Assembly: GCF_014203705.1 (NCBI RefSeq)
Contig: NZ_JACHJR010000001.1
Span: 2,976,001-3,040,000, forward strand
Origin: Kitasatospora gansuensis
Lineage (GTDB): Bacteria > Actinomycetota > Actinomycetes > Streptomycetales > Streptomycetaceae
DNA: 64,000 bases
Direction of reading: 5' to 3'
Below the pieces are notes generated by a model, which saw nothing but the letters and a program-made list of their open reading frames with translations, was not told the DNA's origin and made no database searches. Below, piece by piece: positions 8,567-17,585 of this stretch. How positions within the stretch are numbered: position 1 is the stretch's first letter; every line of letters starts with the position of its first letter. Made by a program: the position numbers and the translations under genes.

Positions 8567-9484
8567 GTGAGCCCGCTGCGCATCGCCACCTTCAACCTGC
8601 TGCACGGCCAGCCGCTGGCCGCCGACGGCAGCCCGCTGCCCTACCCCGCCGAGCCGGGTGACCCCCTGGCCGACGCGGTCGCCGGGCTGGCCCCGGACGT
8701 GCTCGCGCTCCAGGAGGTGGACCGCCACCAGGAACGCTCCGGCTTCGCCGACCAGACCGCGGTGGCCGCCAAGGCGATGGGCGCGGCCGACTGGCGGTTC
8801 GCCGCCGCCCTGCACGGCCGCCCGGCGCCGTCCACCGGCTGGATCCTCGACCCCGCCGTACCGGCACTCCAGGTCTACGGGCCCGACGAGGTCGGCTCGG
8901 CGGGGATCCCCTCGTACGGCACCGCCCTGCTCACCCGACTGCCCGTCAGCCACTGGCGGGCCCGCCGCTTCGCCCCGGCGCCGTTCGGCCTGCCGCTCCG
9001 GGTCGCCGGGCGGCGCGGGCTCACTCCCGTGCCGGACGAACCACGGGCCGCCCTGGCCGCCGTGCTCCAGGGCGAGCACGGCGAGTTCACCGTGGTCGCC
9101 ACCCACCTGTCCTTCGTGCCCGGGTGGAACATGGCCCAACTCGCGGCGATCCGGCGGTGGATCGCGGACCTGCCGAAGCCGCAGCTGGTGCTCGGTGACT
9201 TCAACCTGATCGGGGCGGTGCCGCGGACGGTGCTCGGCAGCGCCACCGCACTCGGCCGGCGGCCGCAGCGACAGCTGCCCCGGCGCCGCAGCCGGGGGCC
9301 CCGCCCCCGCCTCCAGGGCTGGCACGACCTCGCCAAGACCCCGACCTACCCGTCCCACCGGCCGACCGTCCAGTTCGACCACGTGCTCGCCACCGGCCTG
9401 TCGCGGACGGCCGTCAGCTCCGCCGTCGCTCCTCGCACGGGGATCTCGGACCACCGGCCGCTGCTCGTCGAGGTCGACCTGTAA
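8567..9484 (+). CDS. Endonuclease/exonuclease/phosphatase family protein
   Basis: Predicted metal-dependent phosphodiesterase or phosphatase of 305 aa in the DNase I-like fold. Conserved patches are FNLLHG near the N-terminus, LALQEVDR (metal-binding Glu), VVATHLSF, LVLGDFNLIG (Asp/Asn pair) and the final SDHRPLLVEV (catalytic His). GTG at 8567 is preferred: the longer frame from 8498 runs through the PadR promoter region and adds non-conserved residues. The substrate is unknown. The TAA stop directly abuts repeat copy 1. Confidence 0.85.
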   Translation: MSPLRIATFNLLHGQPLAADGSPLPYPAEPGDPLADAVAGLAPDVLALQEVDRHQERSGFADQTAVAAKAMGAADWRFAAALHGRPAPSTGWILDPAVPALQVYGPDEVGSAGIPSYGTALLTRLPVSHWRARRFAPAPFGLPLRVAGRRGLTPVPDEPRAALAAVLQGEHGEFTVVATHLSFVPGWNMAQLAAIRRWIADLPKPQLVLGDFNLIGAVPRTVLGSATALGRRPQRQLPRRRSRGPRPRLQGWHDLAKTPTYPSHRPTVQFDHVLATGLSRTAVSSAVAPRTGISDHRPLLVEVDL

Positions 9485-9558
9485 CTGCGAAAGTGCCTGA
9501 CCGCCTACGTCCGGATCACCTTTTACGAGGTCGGCGTCGCCGTTCCCCGAGCCCCTGG
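9485..9558 (+). repeat. Interspersed repeat, copy 1 (left arm missing)
   Basis: Core GCGAAAGTGCCTGACC followed by the GGATCACCTTTT module and the right arm GTTCCCCGAGCCCCTGG. The left arm is absent: the stop codon of the hydrolase gene ends at 9484, four bases before the core. The right part overlaps the 3' end of the convergent phosphatase gene, which terminates inside the repeat at 9523-9525. Same orientation as copies 2, 3, 4, 6 and 7. Confidence 0.85.
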
Positions 9559-10740
9559 TGGCAGCTGGGCGAGCTGCGTGCTCTGGTGCGGGAGTTGCGG
9601 GAGGATCGGCTCGTACTGGAGCAGCAGCATCGCGGCGTCGTCGCCGAGCTTGCGGCCGACGTGGCGGACCACGTCGTCGTGCAGGCGGCGGAGGACCTCG
9701 ACGGGGCCGCCGATCGCGCAGTAGGGCAGGCGCTCGGCGAGGGGGTAGAAGGCGCCGCGGTGGTCGCGGGCCTCGATCACGCCGTCGGTGTAGAGCAGGA
9801 CCCGGTCGCCGGGCTCGACCCGGATCCGCTGGACGGGCGGGCGGACGTCGGCGGGGTCGAGGACGCCGAGCGGCGGTACGGTCTCGGGCAGTTCGAGCGG
9901 GGTCGGGGCCTGGCCGGGGCGGAGCAGCAGCGGGGCGGGGTGGCCGCAGTTGACGATCTCGGCGGTGCCGTCGGGGCGGACGCCGATCAGGAGCAGGGTG
10001 ACGAACTCCTCCTCCACGCCGGGGTGGTCGTTCTCGTGCAGGGCCCGGTCGAGACTGACGGCCAGCCAGGCCGCCACCCGGTCGAGCGCGGGCTCCTGGT
10101 GGGCGGCCTCGCGGAAGGCGCCGAGGACGGCGGCGGCGGTCTCGACGGCGGCCAGGCCCTTGCCCCGGACGTCGCCGATCACCGCGCGGACGCCGTGCCG
10201 GGTGTTCACCACCTCGTACAGGTCGCCGCCGATCGAGGCGTGCTCGGCGGCGGCGGCGTAGTGCACGGCGGCCCGGACGCTGCCGACCCGGTCGGGGACG
10301 GAGCGCAGCAGGACCCGGCGGGCGATCTCGGCGACCAGCTGGGCGTCGGCGAGGGCCTGCTCCTGGCGGACCCTCAGGGTGGCGCTGACCCAGCCGATCC
10401 CGGCGACCAGGGCGATCGCGAAGACGGTGGCGCTGTGCACGGACTGGCCGAGCACCTCGTGGTAGCCGGCCAGCGCGAAGGCGGCGATCTCGGTGAACAG
10501 GCCGATCAGCAGCGGGTACCAGGTGCGGCGGCTGACCACCGCGGCCAGCGCGGGGACGGCGGTGAGGGCGGGCTCGACGGTGACCGCCGAGTGGCTGAAG
10601 AAGTCGAGGGCGAGCACCAGCAGCATGCCGATGAACGGGAGTGCCATCGAGGTTTTCGGCCACGTCCCGGTGACCGTGCCTGGAACAGCCCCCGGGGTCG
10701 GCCCCGCGAGCCGGTCTCTGATCCATCCGGTCGCGCTCAA
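9523..10740 (-). CDS. Membrane-bound PP2C/SpoIIE-type serine phosphatase
   Basis: Predicted phosphoprotein phosphatase of 405 aa, probably acting on an anti-anti-sigma factor. The N-terminal 130 residues hold about four membrane helices. The PP2C domain (about 165-375) has the metal aspartates in IGGDLYEV, VIGDVRGKGL, LLYTDGVIEARD and LGDDAAMLLL. TTG at 10740 is the start, with GGAG nine bases upstream. The last 11 residues, PGARGTATPTS, and the stop are encoded by repeat copy 1, so the original C-terminus has been replaced or extended. That tail is unlikely to be catalytic. Confidence 0.9.
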   Translation of the reverse strand: MSATGWIRDRLAGPTPGAVPGTVTGTWPKTSMALPFIGMLLVLALDFFSHSAVTVEPALTAVPALAAVVSRRTWYPLLIGLFTEIAAFALAGYHEVLGQSVHSATVFAIALVAGIGWVSATLRVRQEQALADAQLVAEIARRVLLRSVPDRVGSVRAAVHYAAAAEHASIGGDLYEVVNTRHGVRAVIGDVRGKGLAAVETAAAVLGAFREAAHQEPALDRVAAWLAVSLDRALHENDHPGVEEEFVTLLLIGVRPDGTAEIVNCGHPAPLLLRPGQAPTPLELPETVPPLGVLDPADVRPPVQRIRVEPGDRVLLYTDGVIEARDHRGAFYPLAERLPYCAIGGPVEVLRRLHDDVVRHVGRKLGDDAAMLLLQYEPILPQLPHQSTQLAQLPPGARGTATPTS

Positions 10741-10930
10741 CGTCGGTCTCTCCAGCAGAAGGTGGCCGGTGCCTGGGACACCTGCGGTGATGACGGAGGG
10801 TCAGGTCGTGGAGCCCTGACCGGTGGCCGGAGTTCGGGGGTGACCGGTTACCGACCCCACAATAGGCGCGAATAGTGCACAGCGCACAGGTTTCGCACGA
10901 TGCTGTGACGAAATGGATGCTCTGCGTGAC

Positions 10931-13900
10931 TCAACTTGTGTCATTCCCGATCAGAAGCCGGGTCAACTCTTTTCGGCCGGGAAGTTCGGCCGGACTTTCG
11001 ACCCGGCCGCTGCGGACGTACAGGAACGAAGCGGTGACCTGCTCGGGATCGACGCCCATCAGTTCGGCCCAGGCCAGCCGGTAGACCGCCAGTTGGAGCG
11101 GGTCGGCGGTCTCCTCCCGATGGGTCTTCCAGTCCACCACCTCCCAGCGGGGGGCTGCTGGTGACCCTGAGCCACCGTCACTCTCCTGGTAGACCGCGTC
11201 GATCCGGCCGCGCACCACCCGACCGCCCAGCACCAGCTGGAACGGTGCCTCCACCCGGTACGGGCGGCGGCTCGCGTACGGGCTGCGCAGGAACGCCTCC
11301 TTGAGGCGGTCCAGGTCGTGCTCGTCCTCGATGCCGTCGTCGTCCACCCCGGGCAGCGCATCCGGCTCGACCAGCAGCAACGGTTCGATCCGGGCCTGCA
11401 CCCACGCGTGGAAGCGGGTGCCCCGGCGCGCGGCGGGCTGCGGCGGGCGCGGCATCGGGCGGGCCAGCTCCCGGGCGAAGCCGTCCGGGTCGGCGGAGAG
11501 TTTCATCAGCTGGGTGGCGGAGAGCGAGGCGGGCAGCGGGACCTCCCGGACCGCCCGACGGGAGCGTTCCAGCTCGCCCAGCAGGGCCGTCAGGTCCCGG
11601 TCCCAGGAGGCGACCTGACGCTCCGCCTCCGGGGCCATCCGCTCCGGTGCGGGCGCGGGCTCGCCGGCCAGCCGGCGGTGCACCACCTCGGCCACCCGGC
11701 GGCGGGCGTGCTGGGCGGCCGGATCGAGCGGCAGCGGCCAGGGCGTCTCCACCGAGCGGTCCAGCGCCGGGTTCTCGGCGTCCGGCAGCGGGTGCTCCGC
11801 CCAGATCTCGACCTCGCCGTTGCCCGGCTGCGCGGCGTGCTCGTGCAGTGCGGTGAGGAAGGTCGACGGGCCCCGTCGCTTCTTCTGGCTCGGGCCCCAC
11901 CAGTGGCCGGAGGCGAGCAGCAGCTCCCGGGGGCGGGTGAAGGCGACGTAGCCGAGCCGGAGCTCCTCGGTGGCCGAGTGCTCGGCCATCTCGGCCTTGA
12001 AGAGCTTCATCTCCTTGGGCGTCAGATCGCCGAGCACCGGCAGGGTGGCGGCGTCGCCGCGCAGCTCGTGCGGCAGGACCTTCTTGGTACTGGTCCAGCG
12101 CTCCCGGCCCTTGGCGCTCGGGAACGCCTCCCGGACCAGCCCGGGAACGGCCACCACGTCCCACTCCAGGCCCTTGGACTTGTGCGCGGTGAGCACCTTC
12201 ACGGTGTCCTCGCCGCCGGGCAGGCTGCTGTCCAGGCCGCGTTCGTACTCCTGCGCCGCGCGCAGGAAGGCCAGGAAGGCGGACAGCCCCGGGTCGCCGT
12301 CCAGGTCGGCGAAACCGGCGGCCACGTCCAGGAAGGAGTGCAGGGTCTCCCGGCGGCGGGCAGCCAACGCCGTTGGGGAGGCCGAGAGTTCGACCTCCAG
12401 GCCGGTGACCGCCAGCACCCGGTGCAGCACGTCCATCAGCGGCTCGGCCAGCGAGCGGCGCAACTCCCGGGTCTCCCGGGCGAGATGGGCGAACCGGACC
12501 CGGGCCTCCGGCGAGAACGGCAGCTCGTCCGGCTGGTCCTTGTCGAGAAAACTCTCCAACGCGTCGGCCAGCGACACCACTTCGGTCGGATCGGTCTCGG
12601 CCACCGCGGCCGCCAGCGGGTCGGCGCCGCCGGCCTGCCCGGTCCGTACCAGCGCGGCGGCCCGGCGGCCGAGCAGCGCCAGGTCACGCGGGCCGATCCG
12701 CCAGCGCGGGCCGATCAGCAGGCGGACCAGCGAGGCATTCGCGGTCGGATCCTGCAGCACCTCACAGACCGCCACCAGGTCGGCCACCTCCGGGAGTTGG
12801 AGCAGCCCGCCGAGCCCGACCACCTCGACCGGCACCTCCCGGGCGACCAGCGCGGCGTGGATGTCCGGGAAGGCCGAGCCGCTGCGGCAGAGCACCGCGA
12901 TCCGCCCCGGCGCGGTGCCGGTGGCGGTCAGATGGGCGATCCGGTCGGCCAGCCAGTCGACCTCGTCGGCGTGGGTGGGCAGCAGCGCGCAGCGGACGAA
13001 GCCGTCCACCTCGGCGCCCGGCGCGGGCCGGAGCGCCTCCACGCCCGCGTGCATCTCCCGTAGCGGGGTGGCCAGTTGGTTGGCGAAGGCGAGCAGCCGG
13101 CCACCACTGCGACGGTTCTCGCTGAGCGAGAAGCGGTGCGCGGGGGTGCCGTCCCGGCGCGGGAAGTGCCGCGGGAAGTCGTCCAGATTGGCCACCGAGG
13201 CGCCGCGCCAGCCGTAGATCGCCTGGCAGGGGTCACCGACCGCGGTCACCGGGTGACCGGTGCCCGACCCGAACAGGCCCGCCAGCATGAGGCGTTGGGC
13301 CACCGAGGTGTCCTGGTACTCGTCCAGCAGCACCACCTCGAACTGCTCCCGGAGCAGCGCCCCGACCTCCGGCCGCTGCTGGGCCAGCCGGGCCGAGGCG
13401 GCGATCTGGTCACCGAAGTCCATCAGGTTGGCGGACTGCTTGCGGCGGCGGTACTCCTCCACCAGGTCCAGCAGTTCCAGCCGGGCCCGGGCCGTCACCG
13501 GGATCGCCCGCAGGTCGTCGTTGCTCAGCTTGACGGTGGCCGCGTGGTCCAGCAGCTCCCGGTCGAAGTCCCGCAGCCGGGCGGGCTCCACCAGGTGCTC
13601 GGCCAGCTCGGAGTCCAGCGCGATCAGCTCGGCGACCAGACCGGAGAACGCGCCGGTCAGGGCCGGGTACGGCCCGCGCGAGTGCCGCAGCACCCTGGCG
13701 GCCAGCTGGAACCGAGTGGCGTCGGCGAGCAGCCGGACGTCCGGCTCGATGCCCAGCCGGAGACCGTGCTCCTTCAACAGGCGCCCGGCGAACGCGTGGT
13801 AGGTGGAGATCTCCGGCTCGCCGAGCGAGTCCTCGTCGTCCTCCAGCACACCGGCCCGCAGCAGCGCCGTCCTGACCCGCTCGGCCAGCTCGCCCGCCGC

Positions 13901-14122
13901 CTTGTTGGTGAACGTCAGCCCGAGCACCTGCTCCGGCCGTACCGCCCCCGACCCGACCAGCCACACCACCCGGGCCGCCATCACCGTGGTCTTCCCCGAA
14001 CCGGCCCCCGCCACGATCACCGCGGGCTCCAGCGGCGCCCCGATCGCCGCCATCTGCTCCCGGTTGAACGGGACCCCCAGCAGCTCCTTGAGCTGGACCG
14101 GGTCACTGAGCAGGGATCGCAT
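10931..14122 (-). CDS. adnB: UvrD/Rep-type helicase with RecB-like nuclease domain (AdnB-like)
   Basis: Predicted subunit of the AdnAB helicase-nuclease that resects double-strand breaks in actinobacteria. Of 1063 aa, the N-terminal two thirds are superfamily 1 helicase: Walker A VAGAGSGKTT (about 37-46), Walker B LLDEYQDTSVAQR, the motif GDPCQAIYGWRGA, then VLTAHKSKGLEWDVV and LGYVAFTRPRELLL. The C-terminal PD-(D/E)XK nuclease has RGRIDAVYQ and WEVVDWKTH. The ATG at 14122 is preferred over 14155: it matches the family N-terminus, and 14155 lies inside repeat copy 2. The AdnB label rests on gene order (second gene). Confidence 0.85.
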   Translation of the reverse strand: MRSLLSDPVQLKELLGVPFNREQMAAIGAPLEPAVIVAGAGSGKTTVMAARVVWLVGSGAVRPEQVLGLTFTNKAAGELAERVRTALLRAGVLEDDEDSLGEPEISTYHAFAGRLLKEHGLRLGIEPDVRLLADATRFQLAARVLRHSRGPYPALTGAFSGLVAELIALDSELAEHLVEPARLRDFDRELLDHAATVKLSNDDLRAIPVTARARLELLDLVEEYRRRKQSANLMDFGDQIAASARLAQQRPEVGALLREQFEVVLLDEYQDTSVAQRLMLAGLFGSGTGHPVTAVGDPCQAIYGWRGASVANLDDFPRHFPRRDGTPAHRFSLSENRRSGGRLLAFANQLATPLREMHAGVEALRPAPGAEVDGFVRCALLPTHADEVDWLADRIAHLTATGTAPGRIAVLCRSGSAFPDIHAALVAREVPVEVVGLGGLLQLPEVADLVAVCEVLQDPTANASLVRLLIGPRWRIGPRDLALLGRRAAALVRTGQAGGADPLAAAVAETDPTEVVSLADALESFLDKDQPDELPFSPEARVRFAHLARETRELRRSLAEPLMDVLHRVLAVTGLEVELSASPTALAARRRETLHSFLDVAAGFADLDGDPGLSAFLAFLRAAQEYERGLDSSLPGGEDTVKVLTAHKSKGLEWDVVAVPGLVREAFPSAKGRERWTSTKKVLPHELRGDAATLPVLGDLTPKEMKLFKAEMAEHSATEELRLGYVAFTRPRELLLASGHWWGPSQKKRRGPSTFLTALHEHAAQPGNGEVEIWAEHPLPDAENPALDRSVETPWPLPLDPAAQHARRRVAEVVHRRLAGEPAPAPERMAPEAERQVASWDRDLTALLGELERSRRAVREVPLPASLSATQLMKLSADPDGFARELARPMPRPPQPAARRGTRFHAWVQARIEPLLLVEPDALPGVDDDGIEDEHDLDRLKEAFLRSPYASRRPYRVEAPFQLVLGGRVVRGRIDAVYQESDGGSGSPAAPRWEVVDWKTHREETADPLQLAVYRLAWAELMGVDPEQVTASFLYVRSGRVESPAELPGRKELTRLLIGNDTS

Positions 14123-14143
14123 CCCGCCAGGGTAACCACCGGA

Positions 14144-14296
14144 CGCTCCGGGCATCAGCCACCAGGGGCTCGGGGAACTGCGAGGAGATCTGGCGCCGGG
14201 GTCACTGCGAAAGTGCCTGACCCGCTACGCACGGATCACCTTTTTCGAGGCCGGCGTCGCAGTTCCCCGAGCCCCTGATGGCTGATGCCCGGAGCG
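14144..14296 (+). repeat. Interspersed repeat, copy 2 (longest inverted arms)
   Basis: The arms 14144-14183 and 14257-14296 are 40 bases each and complementary except for one base. They start CGCTCCGGGCATCAGCCA and continue into CAGGGGCTCGGGGAACTGCG. The core GCGAAAGTGCCTGACC and the GGATCACCTTTTT module lie between. The repeat fills the gap between the adnA stop (14303) and the adnB start (14122), and it contributes an alternative in-frame ATG at 14155. On the transcript of this minus-strand operon it would fold into a very long hairpin. Confidence 0.9.
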
Positions 14297-14302
14297 CAGC
14301 CC

Positions 14303-17300
14303 TCAGTCCAGCAGCTGGCGCCCGTCCCGCTGAGCGGTGCAGCTGCCGCGGAAGCTGCACCGCGCGCAGGACTCGCTCGTCCGCGGCCCGAACCGTTCGG
14401 CCAGCACCTTGCCCGCCGTGTCCGCGAGCAGGTTCTCGATCCACGGTTCCTCCGGCGGCCCCTGGTGCTGGACCTTGGGTGCCTCCGGCTCCGCCTTGGA
14501 AGCCTCCGCCCTGAGGTGCACCAGCTCCGCGCCGCCCACCTCCGGCCGCTGCTCGAAGAGCTCGTCCAGCGCACCGGCCCGGGCGGCGAGCTGGTAGACC
14601 GCCAGCTGCTTGTGGTCGGGCAGCGACTTGTCGGTCGGCAGCTGCTTGCCGGTCTTGAAGTCGACCACGTACGCCCGGCCGGCCTCGTCCCGTTCGACCC
14701 GGTCCATCGAGCCCCGGATCCGGACGCTGACCTCCCCGACCGGCAGGGTGAGGTCGAAGTCGTGCTCGGTGGCCACCGTCTGCCGCCCCCGCTCCAGCAC
14801 GTGCCAGTGCAGGAAGCGCTCCAGGGCCGCCCTGGCCTGCTCCTTCTCCTGCTGGGACTTCCACGGTGCGTCGAAGGCCAGCGCGTCCCAGACCGTGTCG
14901 AGCCGCTCCATCAGCACCGCCAGGTCGGCCGGGGTCCGCCCGGAGCCGACCTCGTCGGCGAGGGCGTGCACCACGTTGCCGAAGCCCTGGGCGGCGGTGG
15001 TGGTGCTGCCCGCCTTGACGTCCTTCTCCAGGAACCACTGCAGCGAGCAGCTCTCCAGCTGCTCGAGCCCGCTCCCCGACAGCCGGACCGGCAGCTCCGC
15101 GTCCCGGAGCGGTTCGGCCGACTCGGTCCGGTCCACCAGGCCCCACCAGCGGTCGGGGTGGGCGGCGGGCACCAGCGGGGCGCCGTCCTCGTCGGTGGCC
15201 GCCGCCAGCACGGCCAGCCGTTCGGCGGCGGCCCGCCGCAGCTCCGCCGGGCGTGCGGGGTCCACGGTCACCGCGCGCAGCTCGGCGACCAGCGCGGAGA
15301 CCGCCAGCGGCCGTTTCGGACGGTGCGTCACCTCCTCGACCGTCACCTGCGGGGTGCGGCGGAGCACCCGGCCGGTCCTGGGGTCGAGCTCCTCCCGGTA
15401 CAGCTCGCGCAGGAACCGGGACGGCTCGTCGCCGTCCTCGGCCGGGGCCTTCACCGCCGTGACGATCAGCCGGTCCTTGGCCCGGGTGACGGCCGTGTAG
15501 AAGAGGCGTCGCTCCTCCCCCAGCAGCGCGGCCGGGGAGAGCGGTTCGGCCAGGCCGTCCCGGCCGATCCGGTCGGCCTCCAGCAGCGAGCCGCGGCGGC
15601 GCAGGTCGGGCCAGAGCCCGTCCTGCACGCCGGCCACCACGACCACCCGCCACTCCAGGCCCTTGGACCGGTGCGCGGTCATCAGCCGGACCGCCTCGGG
15701 CCGCACGGTCCGGACGGCCAGCGTGTCGGCGGCGATGTCCTGCGCCTCCAGCTCGGCCAGCAGCTCCTGCGCGCCCCGGTGCCCGGCCACCTGCTCCTCC
15801 GAGCGGGCCGCGGTCTCGAACAGCGCGCAGAGCGCGTCCAGGTCGCGGTCGGCGTTGCGGCCGGCCGCGCCGCCGCGCAGCGCGGCCCGCTCCAGCCGCT
15901 CGCGCCAGCGGCGGCTGCCGTCCCAGAGCTCCCAGAGTGCGGCCTCGGCTCCGCCGCCGCCCGCGAGCTGTTCGCGGACCTTGCGCAGCAGTACGCCGAG
16001 TTCGCGGGCCCGGCGGGCGTAGCCGGGTTCCATCGCGACCAGCCGGTCCGGCTCGGCCAGCGCCTCCCGGATCAGCTCCTCGGCCGGGCGGACCACGGCG
16101 GGCTGCTCGGCGCCGCGCAGCGCCTGGCGTTCCTCCTCGCGCAGCGCCCGGCCGAGCCGGCGCAGGTCGGAGCCGTCCAGCCCGCCGAGTGGTCCGGTCA
16201 GCAGGGTGTGGGCCTGTTCGGCGGTGCACTGCTCGGCGGGGTGGGCGCAGACCCGAAGGGCCGTCAGCAGCGGCGTGACGGCGGGCTCCTCACGGAGCGG
16301 CAGGTCGTCGCCGTCGATCTCCAGCGGCACCCCGGCCGCGCCGAGCGCCCGCCGGACGCCGGGGATGGACCGGCCGCCGGCCCGGACCAGCACCGCCATC
16401 TCGCCCCACGGCACGCCGTCCTCCAGGTGCGCCCGGCGCAGCAGGTCGGCGACCGAGTCCAGCTCGGCGCCGGGGGTCGGGTAGGTGTACACCTCGACCC
16501 GGCCGCCCTCGCGGGAGGGCAACAGGGCGCGGTGCGCGGCCAGCTTGTCGGCGGGCAGCCGGCCCATCGGCATCCGCCGGGTGAGCTCCCGGGCGGCGGC
16601 CAGCAGGACGGCGCCGGAGCGACGGGAGACCCGGAGCACCTTGACCTCGCCGGGGCTGCCGTCGGCCTTCGGGAAGACCGAGGGGAAGTCGAGGATGCCG
16701 TTGATGTCGGCGCCCCGGAACGCGTAGATCGACTGGTCGGGGTCGCCGACCGCGACCAGGTCCCGTCCGCCGCCCGCGAGTTGGCGCAGCAGCCGGACCT
16801 GGGACGGGTCGGTGTCCTGGTACTCGTCCACGAAGACCACGTCGTAGCGGGCCCGCAGCCGGTCGCCCACCTCGGGGCGTTCGGCCAGCAGCACGGCGCG
16901 GTGCACGAGTTCGGCGTAGTCGAGCACGCCGCGCAGGTCGAGCACGTCCAGGTAGTCGGCCAGGAAGTGCGCGGCGGCGGCCCAGTCGGGGCGCTGCACC
17001 CCGGCGGCGAACCGGCTCAGCTGGGCCTCGCCGAGGCCCAGCTCGCGGCTGCGGGCGAGCACCGCGCGGACCTCGTCGGCGAAGCCGCGGGTGGTCAGAC
17101 AGGCCCGCAGGTCCAGCGGCCAGGCGATGCCGCCCGCGCCGAGCCGGACGTCCTCGGCATGACCGGCCAGCAGCTCACGGACCATCACGTCCTGCTCGGG
17201 CCCGGAGAGCAGCCGCAGCGGTTCGGCGTACGCGGCGGGCTCCTGCTCGGCCCGGAGCAGGGCGTAGCAGAACGAGTGGAAGGTGGTGGCCTGCGGAGTG

Positions 17301-17575
17301 GCCGAGCCGTTGCCCAGCCGAGTGGTCATCCGGTCCCGCAGCTCCATCGCGGCCTTGCGGCTGAAGGTGAGCACCAGGATGCGTTCGGGGTCGGTGCCGC
17401 GTTCGATCCGCCGGACCACCGACTCCACCAGCGTGGTGGTCTTGCCCGTGCCGGGCCCGGCGAGCACCAGCAGCGGCCCGTCGGTGTGCTCGGCCACGGC
17501 CCGCTGGTACTCGTCCAGCACGGGCGGGGCCGGCTGCGCGAGCGGACTGCGGACCAGACGGAACGGGGAGGACAC
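14303..17575 (-). CDS. adnA: UvrD/Rep-type helicase with Fe-S nuclease domain (AdnA-like)
   Basis: The 1090-aa partner of the downstream helicase-nuclease. The helicase part has Walker A GPGTGKTTT (about 40-48), VLTFSRKAAMELRDR, Walker B VVFVDEYQDTDPSQ, GDPDQSIYAFRGAD, MTAHRSKGLEWRVVVV and LFYTAVTRAKDRL. The C-terminal nuclease has RIRGSMDRVE and YVVDFKTGKQ. A lone Cys in LEQLESCSLQW and the closing CARCSFRGSC give four cysteines, as in Fe-S nucleases of the Cas4/AddB group. It starts 10 bases after the alkyltransferase-like gene stops. The adnA name follows mycobacterial gene order. Confidence 0.85.
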   Translation of the reverse strand: MSSPFRLVRSPLAQPAPPVLDEYQRAVAEHTDGPLLVLAGPGTGKTTTLVESVVRRIERGTDPERILVLTFSRKAAMELRDRMTTRLGNGSATPQATTFHSFCYALLRAEQEPAAYAEPLRLLSGPEQDVMVRELLAGHAEDVRLGAGGIAWPLDLRACLTTRGFADEVRAVLARSRELGLGEAQLSRFAAGVQRPDWAAAAHFLADYLDVLDLRGVLDYAELVHRAVLLAERPEVGDRLRARYDVVFVDEYQDTDPSQVRLLRQLAGGGRDLVAVGDPDQSIYAFRGADINGILDFPSVFPKADGSPGEVKVLRVSRRSGAVLLAAARELTRRMPMGRLPADKLAAHRALLPSREGGRVEVYTYPTPGAELDSVADLLRRAHLEDGVPWGEMAVLVRAGGRSIPGVRRALGAAGVPLEIDGDDLPLREEPAVTPLLTALRVCAHPAEQCTAEQAHTLLTGPLGGLDGSDLRRLGRALREEERQALRGAEQPAVVRPAEELIREALAEPDRLVAMEPGYARRARELGVLLRKVREQLAGGGGAEAALWELWDGSRRWRERLERAALRGGAAGRNADRDLDALCALFETAARSEEQVAGHRGAQELLAELEAQDIAADTLAVRTVRPEAVRLMTAHRSKGLEWRVVVVAGVQDGLWPDLRRRGSLLEADRIGRDGLAEPLSPAALLGEERRLFYTAVTRAKDRLIVTAVKAPAEDGDEPSRFLRELYREELDPRTGRVLRRTPQVTVEEVTHRPKRPLAVSALVAELRAVTVDPARPAELRRAAAERLAVLAAATDEDGAPLVPAAHPDRWWGLVDRTESAEPLRDAELPVRLSGSGLEQLESCSLQWFLEKDVKAGSTTTAAQGFGNVVHALADEVGSGRTPADLAVLMERLDTVWDALAFDAPWKSQQEKEQARAALERFLHWHVLERGRQTVATEHDFDLTLPVGEVSVRIRGSMDRVERDEAGRAYVVDFKTGKQLPTDKSLPDHKQLAVYQLAARAGALDELFEQRPEVGGAELVHLRAEASKAEPEAPKVQHQGPPEEPWIENLLADTAGKVLAERFGPRTSESCARCSFRGSCTAQRDGRQLLD

Positions 17576-17585
17576 CCGGACGAGC

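Noticed and set aside
14123..14155. ATG at 14155 as the adnB start
   Set aside because: It lies inside the inverted arm of repeat copy 2, and the added residues MPGASGGYPGG are not part of the family N-terminus.
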